Source: Rhineura floridana
Taxonomy: Eukaryota > Chordata > Lepidosauria > Squamata > Rhineuridae
Reading direction: 5' to 3'
Length of the DNA: 64,000 bases
Assembly: GCF_030035675.1 (NCBI RefSeq)
Contig: NC_084482.1
Location: 226,698,943 to 226,762,942, forward strand
Under the pieces are notes generated by a model. The model was not told the origin of the DNA. It saw only the letters and a list, made by a program, of their open reading frames with translations, and searched no databases. This document shows, in pieces, positions 45,201 through 56,210 of the stretch. Positions within the stretch are counted from its first letter, which is position 1, and every line of letters begins with the position of its first letter. Made by a program: the position numbers and the translations under genes.

Positions 45201-48200
45201 ATGGGTTTGTCAAGAAAAAATCCTGTCAAACTAATCTCATCTCTTTTTTTGATCGGGTCACTAGCTTAGTAGATGGTGGAAATGCTGTAGATGTCATCTA
45301 TCTAGATTTCAGCAAAGCGTTTGACGAAGTCCCCCACGACCTTTTGATTAGCAAACTGGTCAAATGCGGACTAGATGGAAATACTGTCAGGTGGATTCAC
45401 AACTGGTTGGAAAACCATACTCAAATAGTGGTCGTCGGTGGCTCTGCTTCAGACTGGAAGGAGGTCTCGAGTGGAGTGCCACAGGGTTCTGTCCTGGGGC
45501 CGATACTCTTCAACTTTTTTATCAGTGACTTAGATGATGGGGTGGAGGGAAGCCTTATGAAGTTTGCGGATGATACGAAACTGGGAGGGATAGCTAACAC
45601 AATGGAAGACAGGAATAAAATCCAAAGGGACCTGGATAGACTAGGAAATTGGGCTGAAGTTAATAAAATGAAATTCAATAAAGACAAATGCAAGATTCTG
45701 TATTTAGGCCACAAAAACAAAATGTATGGGTACAGGATGGGAAATACCCGGCTCAGCAGTAGTGCGTGTGAGAAGGACCTTGGAATTGTAGTGGATCGCA
45801 AGTTGAACATGACCCAGCAGTGTGATGCTGCGGCAAAAAAGGCAAACATGGTTTTGGGCTGCATAAACAGAGCTATAGTTTCCAGGTCGAGGGAAGTAAT
45901 AGTCCCACTATATTCTGCATTAGTCAGGCCTCATCTGGAATACTGTGTTCAATACTGGGCGCCTCATTTTAAGAAAAATATAGACAAGTTGGAGCGGGTT
46001 CAGAAGAGGGCGACGAGGATGATAGCCGGTATGGAGAACAAGTCTTATGAGGAAAGGTTGAAGGAACTTGGCATGTTCAGTCTGGTGAAGAGAAGGCTGA
46101 GGGGTGACATGATTGCACTCTTTAAGTACCTGAAGGGCTGTCACATAAAGGAGGGTACAGATTTGTTCTCTGCTGCCCCAGAGGGTAGGACTAGGTCTAA
46201 TGGTTTTAAGTTGCAGGAGCGTAGATTCAGATTGGACATTAGAAGGAACTTCTTGACAGTAAGGGCGGTTTGGCAATGGAACCGACTGCCTAGGGAGGTG
46301 GTGGGATCCCCTTCGCTGGATGTCTTCAAGCAGAGGCTGGACAGCTATCTGCGGGAGATGCTCTAGCTGTGGATTTCCTGCTGTGAGCAGGGGGTTGGAC
46401 TCGATGGCCTACAAGGCCCCTTCCAACTCTATGATTCTATGATTCTATGAAAGTTAAGGAGGAATGCACAAAAGCAGGACTACAGTTGAATATCAAGAAG
46501 ACTAAAGTAATGACAACAGAATATTTATGTAACTTTAACGTTGACAACGAGGACATTGAACTTGTCAGGGATTATCAATAATTTGGCACAGTCATTAATA
46601 TGGTGTTGGAGGACAGCTTTGCGCATACCATGGACTACGAAAAAGACAAATAAGTCGGTGGTACAGCAAATTGAACCAGAACTGTCACTAGAAGCTAAAA
46701 TGATGAAACTGTGGTTATCATACTGTGGACACATCATGAGAAGACCTGATTCAGTAAAAAAGAGAATAATGCTGGGAAAAAGAGAAGGGAGTACAAAAAG
46801 AGGAAGACCAAACAAGAGATGGATTGATTCTATAAAGAAAGCCACAGACCTGAACTTACAAGATCTGAACAGGGTGGTTCATGACAGATGCTCTTAGTGG
46901 TCACTGATTGATAGGATTGCCATAAGTCATAATTGACTCGAAGGTACATACCAACAACAATTTTTCTTATTTTGGAACCATACCACACCATAAAAACAAT
47001 AAAATAACAATAACCACCCCATCCAACCACTGAACGCTTTGTCAGAGTGCTAACAGAAACAACACCATTCCAGTCTATCAAATGCCTGGGGGAAAATGAT
47101 AAGTCTTTATGTGGCACTGAAAGGATGTTAATGAAGGTGCTAGGCAGACCTCACTGGGGAGGGCATTCCAGAGAGGAAATATCCTCAAAGACTGGTGGGT
47201 GATTTAATTTCCTTGAAAGGTTTTGGTGAGGAGGGTCAACCTTCATCCAAGCAGACAAAGCTCTTTCAGCCTTTCTTGGAATTTCACTCTCTACAATATT
47301 GATTCCCAGGAGATCTTCAGAAAATATGCCCAGCTAGGAGGAGGTTTCTGGAAGCTTCATATTGCTACAGATGTTATGATTAATTTATTTTGCAGTTTAA
47401 ATATGACAGGTGATAGGGAAGCTCTTGTCCACCTTGTCTAGGTTATTTTTTAACAAATCAAAATAAGCAACTGCTTTGAAAAGTTAAGGGGAAATTTGAG
47501 CACTCCAGAAGAGCTGAACAACACTTTCAGAGGGACCCACTGCCAGATCTTGATAAATTGCTGAATATTGGAGCTGGCAGCCCCACCCAGTTAAAAGGCA
47601 GCCCCACCCAGACTGTGATACCCTTATTTGAGTATCAAATAATTTGAGGGATGGAAAATACAATGAAATGAAAGACTTGATTCTCCCCACCTGGTTGAGC
47701 CATTTGGGCCAAACAATGGCATCCTGGTCAATGGTGAGTTGTAGGTCTGGGGATCCCTGTCTGCATAAACTCCCAAACTTCACCCTAAGGAGGGACTTAT
47801 TGGGAAACTTCACCCAGTTCACAATGTCCAAGTCAGCAGCTAGTTCCCCCTTTTCATCCAAATATACTCCATCCATGGTAGAATTGTAAAATTGGGGGCT
47901 TCGTAGGAAAGGGTGGAGCTAGAAGGGCAGAAAAAAGAGCGGCATATAGAATTTAGGAAACTGCACTGGCTATCCACCTCTGCCTATTTCATGCTTGGAT
48001 CTCTCCTCTGACTCAGGGCTGGGTACAGACCTAAGTAGCCATGGGTCGCCCATTGCATGCTTGGATCCAAACTGCATGAAGTATTAGTTCCCCTCTATTC
48101 AGCACTGGTTAGGCCTAATCTTGAGTACTGCATCCAGTTCTGGTCTCCGCACTTTAAGAAGGATGTAAACAAAATGGAACAGGTTAAGAGGAGGGCAACA

Positions 48201-51200
48201 AGGATGATCAGGGGACTGGAAGCAAAGCATTATGAGGAGAAATTGGAAGACCTGGGCATGTTTAGCCTGGAGAAGAGAAGACTGAGGGGAGATATGATAG
48301 CACTCTTCAAGTACATGAAAGGTTGTCACACTGAGGAGGACCGGGATGTTTTCTCAGTCATCCCAGAGTGCAGGACACGGAATACTGGGCTCAAGTTGCA
48401 GGAAACCAGATTTCTGCTGAACTTCAGGAAGAACTTCCTAACTGTTAGAGTAATATGACATTGGAACAAATTACCTGGAAATGTAGTAGTCTCTCCAACA
48501 TTGGAGGCCTTCAAGAGGCAGCTGGACAGCCACCTGTTGGGTAGTCTTTAAGTTGTATTCCTGCATTGAGCAGGGAGGTGGACTTGATGGCCTTATAGGT
48601 CCCTTCCAATTCTATGATTCTATTATCTCTCCTCTGACTCAGGGTGGCTGCAGACTCAAGTAGCCGTGGGTTTTTTAAAATGTTTGCTACATTGAGACTT
48701 GCTCCCACTGGGACTGTTTCTCAGGGAAGTAAGTCTACGGTTGCCATATGGGAGAGTATGAACTTCATGGGACTTCCGGCTAGCAATGCAGAGGGCAGTG
48801 CAGCAAAATATTCCATTTTTATGATGTAGCTGGGAGAGACGTCTGACTTTCTTCCCTCAGTATCCAATTGTGCAACATGATTTAAAGTGTTCCAGTCATG
48901 CAACTGTTCTGCTGTCTATAAAAATTAATACAAGAAACTTTGCTATATAAAAAAGTGACATGATATGTTTAATGCCAAAAAACAGGGCAACTATATTAAG
49001 ATGCCTGAAACAATCCAAATGTCCCACTCTGTCATAACAAGCACAGGAGCCACCCAGGCGCTTAGCCCAGGCTCACAGGAACAGAGGAAACTGGCTTACG
49101 CCGAGTTAGACCATTGGTCCATTGAGCTTCATATAGTCAACACTGACTGGAAGCAGCTCTGCAAGGTTTCAAACATGGGATCTCTCCAGCCCAAGCTGAA
49201 GAGGCTGCCATTGGGGACTGAACTGGGGCTCTTCTACACTCACACTCCAACACACAAAGGAGCTTGGTGGAAGGGCTGTGGGCCACAGCAGAGCTGGGCA
49301 GGTGCCAAAGTGGCACGTTCACCAAAGTAGCATGGGGGGGAACATAGATTAAGGAGACCCTCTGCAATCCCACCTCCCAGTCTCCCAATCCTATAACACT
49401 ATTAATGACTATATTAAGATACCTGAAATTGGAGGTCGCTGATTCATAGGGTTGCCATAAATCATCATCGACTTGAAGGCACATAACAACAACAAATATC
49501 AAAGGCTATCTTAATGAGCCTCCCAGACCCTTAAGACAGGCTCTCCCAACATACACACACACTCTTGGATCGGTGCCAAAATAGCACCCACATCAGCAGG
49601 GGAGAAGGGTTAGGGAGAGGTGGTGCAACTCAATCCCCTCTGACAAACGGAACTCCAATTTAGAGGGCAGAGGGTCTGCCTCCAATTGGGGCACTGCAGG
49701 CAAAGTGATGCCAGTGATGGGGGCTGTTGCCAGAGGGGCTTTGTCCTCCAAGACAAGTGTAGGGGGGCAAAAAACCAAATGGAACCAACATGGCTTTCTA
49801 AGAAGTACCTGCCATGGCTGTAGCCTTTGAACTTCCAGCTGGTCTGTCACCCTGTGCTTAGATCTAGATGAATACGCAGCATGTAAGGCCCCTGCCACAG
49901 CTTGGACAGTGTTGTAAATCGTGTAGCTGTCTAGAGAGAGCATTATTTCTAGATCTTCTTGGGGCAGCACTTCCAGATTCTCCCTCTTTCTGCACCTTGT
50001 CCAGCCTTTTACTGACATAGCGTCCTTTGAATAGGAACAAAGAAAAGCGTTCTCTGCCAACTGCTCGATAGCAGAGAAAAAGGGCCAAAAATCATTAAAT
50101 GTTTTCCTTTTATTTGTCTCGATAAAGAAGGAAAATAATCCATGGATGTGTTGGAAAGTAAAGCTGCCATACATTAAGTCCAAAGAGATGTCCCACATAA
50201 CCGTTGTGATCCAGACTTTCCCTATTGTGAGTTTCATCACACCATCAAATAATAGTTGCATAATCATTATTCCATCTAATCCATAAGTAGTCTCTGCATA
50301 ATAAACAAACACAAGGACTTGTCGCCATGTGAAGAATGGAAGAAGATTGATCTCCATTTCATATGTAAGTGGTGGGATGCTTTGGGAGATGGCAACACAA
50401 ATGCCACTCCTGACGAGCGCAGGTGTCAAGGTCTTCATGAACCTCTCTCCGTTGTCGGTGTCAAAAGCAATGAGACCAACGAACGTCCACCTGAAGTGCA
50501 GGAGCAGCTTGACAATCCCTGGGTACTGGGCATCTTCTTTGGGGACCATCCGGTAGAAAAAAGGGAACTGGATCTTATCACTCAGAACCGGAGAGACAAA
50601 AGCATAGCTGACCTGGTGAGAAAAAGAAGGTGTTTTCTTTCAGATCAAAGCCCAAATATTCCTTATCCCAATATGATGAATGAGGATGGGAAAGATTCTG
50701 ACCATTATGAAGGATGGCGGTCCTATTAGGGACAGGGGAATAAGAAACAACCTAATATACCCTTTTTGAAGAAAAACACAATTACCCTTCTCCAAATCTT
50801 GTGATGCAGTTCTACGAACAAGGTGCATGAATATGTGTACAATGTGTATTAGGGGAAGATGCAGACACAAATGCACACAAGTGTGAAGATAACATGCAAA
50901 CTGTGTTACGTATCAGAGAAAATTGCTTGCAAAAATGTTTATATTGGTCAACACATAATACAAATGTGTATATTAGGAGTAAGGCTCACTAAAATGCTGT
51001 TGAATTTTCGTGAGGCTTTTTTTTAAAAAAAGATTACAAATTACTACAGAATGTGGGAAACTGAATTCTAGATTGGAAGAATGAGAAACGGTCCATCCCT
51101 AAGTCCCATCTATTGCAAGCATCTTTGCTGGGGACAGTGTTTCCCTTGTGACATTCTCTGGGTAATCATGTTTTTTATAAAAGGAACCCCCCCACCAGTA

Positions 51201-54200
51201 AAATGCTCTGGTAGGAGGATCCTTACAGGGACTCCCTCCTCTTGTGAGTAGTGTGTATCTTGCATGAGGCCTCAGGCCTAGGGCCTGTCTCCAGTCTCAC
51301 TTTGGACATCCACCCCAACCATTTTTCAAATTCCCGGGAGAGATTGCAAAAAAAATTGGGCTCAGCTGGCTAATGCCCCACCCGGTCTCCATTCCTACCT
51401 GTGGGATTTTGTAGATGCCCAACAAGCCTGAAATTTGGATGGAGATTTCAGAGCCAGATTCTTCGAGAACAGCCAGTAAGTTATTCTGTCCTCCGCAGTT
51501 GTAGTTTGGAACATTTGCCTGCCCAGTGGACAGCAGGTCTAACAAAGCATCGTACGTCACCCTTCCATTAAAGAAGCTCTCATGGATGCTGTAGCCTAAG
51601 GTGATGTTGGGCAAGAGCCTTGGATTCCTGTTGATCTCCTGAATGGCAAACAGGAAGGAGAGGCTCTGCCAGGACTTTGTGAATAATTCCCTGCAAAAAT
51701 ATACACATTGCATCATCAGCATCATCCTACCTTCAGTGAAGATAAATAGATTCAGTTCTTGTTTCTTTAACAGTCTAAGGTCTGGAATTAATTTACTTAC
51801 GTTAACACTGATCAAGAGTCAAAGCCACAAGCTCAACAGCCAAATCCTCCTTAATGGTGTGTGTGTGTGTATTACTGTGGAAACACAGAGAACTGAATTT
51901 AAGATTGGAAAACTAAGAAACAGAGATTTGTCCATCCCTCACCACTAAACCAAAGTAGGAAGTTCACCAGTGATGTCAGCTGATGAGAGTGTGGCATGGT
52001 TGAGGGCAGATGGCCAAATTAGGCTCCCTGGCAGAGCAAGATTGGCCCACAGGCTGAAGGTCTGGCACCCCTGGCACAGGTAACAGGTGTACAATGTAGC
52101 CTAGTCTTGCCCATGTGTGTGTGTCTTGAAAGGTGAGAGAGGAGAGAATAACTTTCCTTTGAGAGTAGAGTAACTGACTGGTAAAACAGCTTCAATGTTT
52201 CTCAGGTTTGAAATTTTCCCACTCTTACATTGTTATCCACATTTCCACATCAGTTTGCAATTTTGTATGCCTTATATACACATCATATATATATTGGAAG
52301 TGGGGCAAGAGCAACTCCTGTTTGGGTTCTTTTGTGTGTATTTCAGAAGGAAGATAGAGTTAGAGTCCTCCAGCTGGCTAGGCTGGACTACCTTTACCTG
52401 TGCTCTACCTAGGCATTTCTGTACCTGGGCCTGTCGTGATGCATGAAGACTACCAAGGATGCATCAGACTCATTGAGTTAGAAGGGGTGATTTCTGGAAC
52501 CAAGCACTAGTGAAGCATTATTTCCTTAGAGATACCTACTGCAGTGGACTACTCAAGATGGAGTATTCTCCAACGGAAGATATGACTGCAGATGCTCTGA
52601 CGAAGGCATTGGGCAAGTCAGACATTGCAAGCTGCAAGACAAGATGAACCTCGTGGGCTGAACCAAACACTCGTTGAGAAGGGGTGTTGGAAGTGGGGCA
52701 AGAGCAACTCCTGTTTGGGTTCTTTTGTTTGTATCCCAGAAGGAAGATAGGGTCCTCCAGCTGACTAGGCATGCCTACCTTTACCTGTGCCCTTCTCTAC
52801 CTAACTTCCTTCCATTGTAAACTGATGTTAAGGAAGCTGACCTGACCTCCCATCCTTTGTCTTCTTCTTCTTCCACTGTCCAAGGAGAGAGGAGACATCT
52901 TTGTATTTGTTCTCTCTCCTGAGCCATGAGGGCAAGACCCACGTCTGGGCATTGCACCTCCAACTGAGTTAGTTAGAACTAGGGATGCCTTTCCTATCTA
53001 CTACGTATTTCTATAAATTAAGTGGATTTTCTTATTTTACTAAGTCTTAAGTCTCAATGATCTAATTGCAGGGTAAAAGCCTGCTACCTAGGTAAATACA
53101 CACAGTGGCACACACAGCTCAGACCGCTGAGTACCTCTGCATATATGTACATATTTCCATAACAATATACCCACATTTCTGCAAAGCAATTTCCTTTATA
53201 TGATGGATGCACTTTTGCATGTTGCTTTTATTAGCCTATGCACTTTACCATAGTATATGCATTTCTATATACAGTGGGGAGGAGAGCCTGGCTGGGAGTC
53301 CAGAGTGTGTGAGTTTAAATCCCCCCTTGTGTCCTGGGTGTCAAGGGCCAGCTAAAGATCACCCCACAGTGAGTGGCTCAGGGGTTATGTGCCCTGCCAC
53401 CTGTGCAGCCGTGGGCAAGCTGCAGAGTCCCAAGGAGCCCAGTTGCCCCCCAGCTGGCAGTTGCGGGCAAAGAAGGGGCAAGCTGAGCAGGCGCTAGCCA
53501 TCTGGGGAGGACTAGCCTCAGAGGGAGGCAATGGTCAACCCCTCTGAATGCCGCTTACCATGAAAACCCTATTCAGAGGGTCGCATTTTCATACACATTA
53601 CTAGGCTGGAGAAGTGCATTGCAAAAATTCCAAGAGGTGTGAATTTTGAAGGATGGCTGTGTTTTTGTTTGCAAGTAAATTCAATCTGGATTCCTAGGTG
53701 TCACAGAGTACAGATCAAGTGATGTTACAGCAGCTACACTTTAACTGCAGACACACAGAGAGACTGAAACCATACTCCTCCCATCTCTAATTGTTGAAAT
53801 TACATCTACTCCCCCTAATTCTCACACCAAGGTTTGCTGCTTCTGTGGGCCACCTCCCCTCTGGCTATTCTCCCTGGCTGATTGTTTCTTGAGTCATTCA
53901 TTTCCCTCAAGCTGCAGAGTTATTGTGAATGCGGTCTCTTGCACAAAAAACCACGTCAACCCACCCCCCATTAAAAACTGCAAAGGAAATCGATGTGGAA
54001 ATGTAGTGTAACAATTGCTTAATGAGATGCCATATAATGCAAACATATCAGAATGAATGCTCTATAAACAATGGATATTGTCTACCCTTCCTGCAAGCTT
54101 TGTGCTTGAGAATGAATGCTCAATAAACAGGTTGTCTGATGAAGTGGTCTATAAGTATTTCTTGCTTTGAAAACATGCAAACAGCTGATAGGATGCTGAA

Positions 54201-54711
54201 TTTCCTAGTGGATTTTGTCCTAAGCCACTGGCCTGTGTCTGTTCACAGAAGTTAAAAGAAAAGTGTTTGTTCTGTTAAAATTATGTCATTGTCCTATATT
54301 ACTATCCTTGATGCTTGAAAAGGGGCCTCACCAGAGTCAGCATCTGAAAATGCAGATTATGTAGTTGATGTTGCCTTAGCACCAATGAATGCGTAAAATC
54401 ACAGAGGCAGAGCAGGACAGGGATTTATCAGGAGCAGGAGAGAGCCTGGCCAGTTGGGATAACTCCATCCTCACAACAAGGACTTACTGGGAAAAGCTGG
54501 TAGAGGGGGGCTTGTTGAAGAAGTGCAGATAAAATAAAGCTCTTGTGGCAGAGATGACCCCACCGAGGAGGTGGTCTCCTGGCGTGTAGTAGTTGAAAGG
54601 GTCTATCCGATCCCTCACCAGAGTCAAGGGGCATTTCGCCTTGAGCATCCCACAGCCCGCATATGGCAGCAGAAGCAATATCAGAAGCAGGAAAAGGAGC
54701 AGCAAGACCAT
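38345..54711 (-). CDS. V2R gene B, complete six-exon vomeronasal type-2 receptor
   Basis: Class C GPCR paralogue of gene A. Exons (minus): 54488-54711, 51399-51690, 49809-50612, 47691-47918, 41244-41370, 38345-39249. The GT-AG introns have the same phases as gene A and the sum is 2580 bp, 859 residues plus stop; the one-residue difference is in exon 3. No stop or frame change is seen. Intron 4 is 6.3 kb, against 2.2 kb in A, through an RTE plus CR1 and a further CR1. Differences from A concentrate in the ligand domain and the first half of the helix exon. It appears intact. Confidence 0.93.
40389..41235 (+). mobile_element. Solo LTR-like fossil beside gene B exon 5
   Basis: An 847-bp segment runs from tgtgatgtcc to aacgtcaca (TG to CA) and is absent from the aligned site in gene A. 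Flanks tcacc (40384-40388) and tgacc (41236-41240) look like a 5-bp target duplication with one change. A tataaatg stretch lies near 40550 and aataaatac near 40783. Part of the same family recurs reversed at 63276-63850. Family (gypsy- or ERV-like) is unresolved. It post-dates the A/B duplication. Confidence 0.6.
41244..41370 (-). CDS. V2R gene B exon 5 (cysteine-rich linker)
   Basis: The 127-bp exon encodes [20 protein letters not shown] and [20 protein letters not shown]; acceptor tatacttag, donor GAAG|gtgggt. The LTR-like insertion at 40389-41235 begins only eight bases into the downstream intron, yet the first six intron bases still match gene A. Confidence 0.9.
41440..41655 (+). mobile_element. 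L2 fragment in gene B intron 4
   Basis: It reads [20 protein letters not shown] and [16 protein letters not shown], the same fragment as at 24560-24770 in gene A, and is older than the duplication. Confidence 0.72.
41814..42145. mobile_element. Ty1/copia-type solo LTR fossil in gene B intron 4 (left part)
   Basis: It is the orthologous copy of the LTR at 25176-25855 in gene A. It is split by the RTE element; the short remainder follows at about 46966-46975. Family assignment rests on similarity to the LTR at 52685-53110, which abuts a copia-type pol end. Confidence 0.6.
42150..42940 (+). mobile_element. RTE/BovB-type LINE, left part
   Basis: Fragments of the endonuclease end are seen ([20 protein letters not shown]) followed by the linker region ([11 protein letters not shown] in a broken frame) up to the RT part encoding LMK. 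Stops and gaps make it inactive. It is absent from gene A intron 4 at the matching place (25815-25850), so it inserted after the duplication. A CR1 interrupts it at 42940. Confidence 0.85.
42941..43450 (+). pseudogene. CR1 ORF1, C-terminal SGNH/GDSL-esterase-like part
   Basis: It opens [14 protein letters not shown] (the GDSL-type nucleophile block), then [15 protein letters not shown] and [15 protein letters not shown] (the conserved GxND block), SSILPVKD and finally [14 protein letters not shown], the His block. A TGA at 43286 interrupts it. Esterase-like ORF1 proteins are known in CR1-clade LINEs; the role is thought to be in RNA or lipid-membrane handling but is not settled. The N-terminal zinc-finger half is missing by truncation. 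Confidence 0.82.
43560..46366 (+). pseudogene. CR1 ORF2: endonuclease and reverse transcriptase
   Basis: Endonuclease: [57 protein letters not shown] and SDHVMLEF (43612-44250). RT (44882-46366): [83 protein letters not shown], ending LDSYLREML. Two frame breaks, near 44690 and 44883, separate three open parts; otherwise the ORF is whole. FADD rather than YADD is usual in CR1. Confidence 0.92.
46447..46965 (+). mobile_element. RTE/BovB-type LINE, right part
   Basis: After the CR1 the RT C-terminus resumes ([20 protein letters not shown]), then jumps from FGTVIN to [16 protein letters not shown], so about 200 bp are lost compared with 648-1562. It ends [40 protein letters not shown] and the tail ttgccataagtcataattga. 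Confidence 0.87.
46985..47180 (-). mobile_element. L2 fragment in gene B intron 4
   Basis: ataagtctttatgtggcact with ggggagggcattccagag is the counterpart of 25860-26060 in gene A. The following stretch to exon 4 aligns with gene A and is unassigned. Confidence 0.6.
47691..47918 (-). CDS. V2R gene B exon 4 (end of ligand domain)
   Basis: The 228-bp exon runs from [20 protein letters not shown] to WPKWLNQ, donor CAG|gtgggg, phase 0 at both ends. It differs from gene A at few residues (for example SLCRQG for SLRRQG). Confidence 0.93.
48066..48622 (+). mobile_element. CR1-type LINE 3' end in gene B intron 3
   Basis: It encodes [40 protein letters not shown] and [20 protein letters not shown] with the CR1 tail ttccaattctatgattctat. 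It is a different CR1 subfamily from 42941-46446. Gene A lacks it. The flanks carry an imperfect duplication of about 50 bp (47997-48046 and 48626-48673). Confidence 0.88.
49080..49235 (-). mobile_element. tRNA-derived SINE (second family), reversed
   Basis: It matches 27398-27543 in gene A (gagttagaccattggtccat, aagcagctctgcaaggtttc) at the aligned place in intron 3, so it pre-dates the duplication. A short RTE/SINE tail piece (gttgccataaatcatcatcg) follows at 49450-49490 and is absent from gene A. Confidence 0.72.
49809..50612 (-). CDS. V2R gene B exon 3 (core of Venus-flytrap domain)
   Basis: The 804-bp exon runs from acceptor tctcaccag to donor TGGCAG|gtactt, one codon shorter than in gene A ([11 protein letters not shown] against [12 protein letters not shown]). 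The stretch [20 protein letters not shown] to [20 protein letters not shown] carries most of the differences; the end from [20 protein letters not shown] is almost unchanged. Confidence 0.95.
51399..51690 (-). CDS. V2R gene B exon 2
   Basis: The 292-bp exon encodes [40 protein letters not shown] and [20 protein letters not shown]; acceptor tttttgcag, donor CAG|gtagga. Same phases as gene A. Confidence 0.94.
52293..53110 (+). mobile_element. Ty1/copia-type retrotransposon fossil in gene B intron 1
   Basis: Parts in order: a partial LTR (about 52293-52425), the C-terminal end of a copia-type pol region (about 52530-52680), and an LTR of some 420 bp starting tgttggaagtggggcaagag at 52685. Most of the internal region is missing, so it is a broken remnant. 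The whole stretch (about 52020-53165) is absent from gene A intron 1, so this copy post-dates the duplication, unlike the solo LTR of the same family in intron 4. Confidence 0.65.
53274..53582 (+). mobile_element. tRNA-derived SINE, fourth type, with BovB-like tail
   Basis: The head gagcctggctgggagtccag and a weak B box (gagtttaaatcccccc) are followed by a body unlike the other SINEs and a tail tgaaaaccctattcagaggg, as in the Sauria-type family. Flanks gcatttctatataca (53259-53273) and gcattttcatacaca (53583-53597) form a 15-bp duplication with three changes. Gene A has the single site at about 30887-30901. Confidence 0.78.
54488..54711 (-). CDS. V2R gene B exon 1 (signal peptide and N-terminus)
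   Basis: It starts [20 protein letters not shown] and continues [20 protein letters not shown]; donor CCCA|gtaagt, phase 2. It is nearly identical to gene A exon 1, differing mainly near its end ([10 protein letters not shown] against [10 protein letters not shown]). Confidence 0.94.
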
Positions 54712-55020
54712 TCTCTGGCTGGAAGAGCCACGTACCTTGAGGCTGCTCCACTCAATTAATCAGAACAATCATTCAATGACACCTGACCATTTTGCAAGGT
54801 TCAGTGGCTTTCCTGAAGTTGATGGAGCCCAGCCAAGACTTCACTGCTGAAGGGGATGGAAGTCAACCTCACACTATCCTCCTCACCCGGCCTAAATCTC
54901 AGCCCAAACTCTAAGTGGCACAGGAGGCATTTATGCGAGTCTTTTGGGGCTCAAATGCAAGATGTTGGCTCATGTTACTCTTCATTCTCATGTTTATTTT
55001 GGTGGACTCAAAGGCAGTCT

Positions 55021-55105
55021 TTGGACAAATCCCTGGAGCTTTGGTGAAAAGTAGGTTAAAAAAATCACTATTATTTGGATAATTATAAGGCAAAGAAGCA
55101 TTGCG
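55021..55105 (-). promoter_or_regulatory. Conserved block upstream of V2R gene B exon 1
   Basis: It contains aaatccctggagctttggtg, aaatcact and ggataattataagg, as at 32461-32545 in gene A and, more diverged, 5161-5245 in gene C. Similarity to gene A extends through the whole flank (54712-55700), so only the comparison with gene C is informative. Confidence 0.42.
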
Positions 55106-55779
55106 GCATCCTGAACTCCAGGCGCAGGTGCTTGGCTGGAGAAAAACATGTTTGCAAAAAGTTCCAGATGTGGCTCCAAACTCTGAGATGGAGAATGGAG
55201 GGGGCAACTGAGCATGTCGAAACTTTGTGAAAAAACACAGTCAGAAGAGTCAGGATCAAGATTTCCTTTTAGGACTATACTGGAGAACCTCTGGCCCAGG
55301 TACCATACCAGGTGCGCCAGATCTCCCCATTTGGCCTAGGCACTGTTTTGGGCAACCGATGCCCACGTACCCTACACCCGATGTCATATATGATGTTAGG
55401 TGTGGGTCAAGTAAAGATGCTCCTGGGCCAAAGGAGGATTGCAGGTACCACCAGGAAGCTGATTTCTCACATTTGCCAAGTCCTGTCCACAACATTTTGC
55501 AGGCGCCTGCAATTCGCTGGTTGACAGGGCTCGGATGTTTTGCACTCCTGAAAGCCCTGATGATCAGCTCATGGTTGGATTAGGCTTGCATAGTTCCATT
55601 GTGTCATTGTGACTGATAGTGTGTTGGACTCGCTCACCCGTCAAACGTGACCTGTGGTGGGTGGAGAAGATAAGGAGCCGGTCCACCACCAGGATCTGAT
55701 CTTAACATATATCTGAACTATTACTCAACCACACATGCTTTAGCTGAGGCCTGTTGCCTCCTGGTGTTGGTCTTTTAGT

Positions 55780-56210
55780 CTTCTCAGCAAATGCCCTCTC
55801 CCCGTTTGCACACAAGTTTGCATTGGTTGCCAGTATATTTCTGGGGCCGGTTCAAGGTGCTCACATTACTGTTTAAAGCACTAAATGACTTGGGTCCCAA
55901 ATATCTGAGAAACTGCCTCCTTCCCTACAGACCCTCTCAGGTGTGGAGATCAGCAGGTGGGAGCCTTTTGGTAGGTCCACCACCCTCAGAGGTGTGTCTG
56001 ACAACTTCATTGTGCAACTTTTGGCAAATGCTGAAGATGCACTTTTTTTACCCTGGCCTTCGACACCTGAGATGTATATTTTTAGGATCCATCCTATTTT
56101 CTGTGATGTTTAGATTGTTTTTAACTGTTTCAGTTATGCATTTTAAAATAGTTGTGACCTGCCCTGGGACCTGTGGGTGAAGGGCAGGTAATAAATACAT
56201 TTTTAGTGCT
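55780..56210 (+). mobile_element. LINE 3' end fragment, L2-like
   Basis: The frame LHWLPVYFWGRFKVLTLLFK, ALNDLGPKYLRNCLLPYRPS resembles the L2 C-terminal region (LHWLPVVYRAQFKVLVLTYK in the 12-kb copy). A 3' UTR with gtgacctgccctgggacctg and ataaatac follows. It is a diverged subfamily. Confidence 0.65.

Larger units (their letters stand above)
42941..46446 (+). mobile_element. CR1 LINE, 3.5 kb, inserted in the RTE
   Basis: The copy starts inside ORF1 and runs to the CR1 3' tail of two ATTCTATG units. The 7-mer atgaaag at 42934-42940 and 46447-46453 is a candidate target duplication (ambiguous with the tail). Joining the flanks gives the RTE reading [16 protein letters not shown]. Few disruptions and a clear nested order make this one of the younger LINEs in the window. 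Confidence 0.93.
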
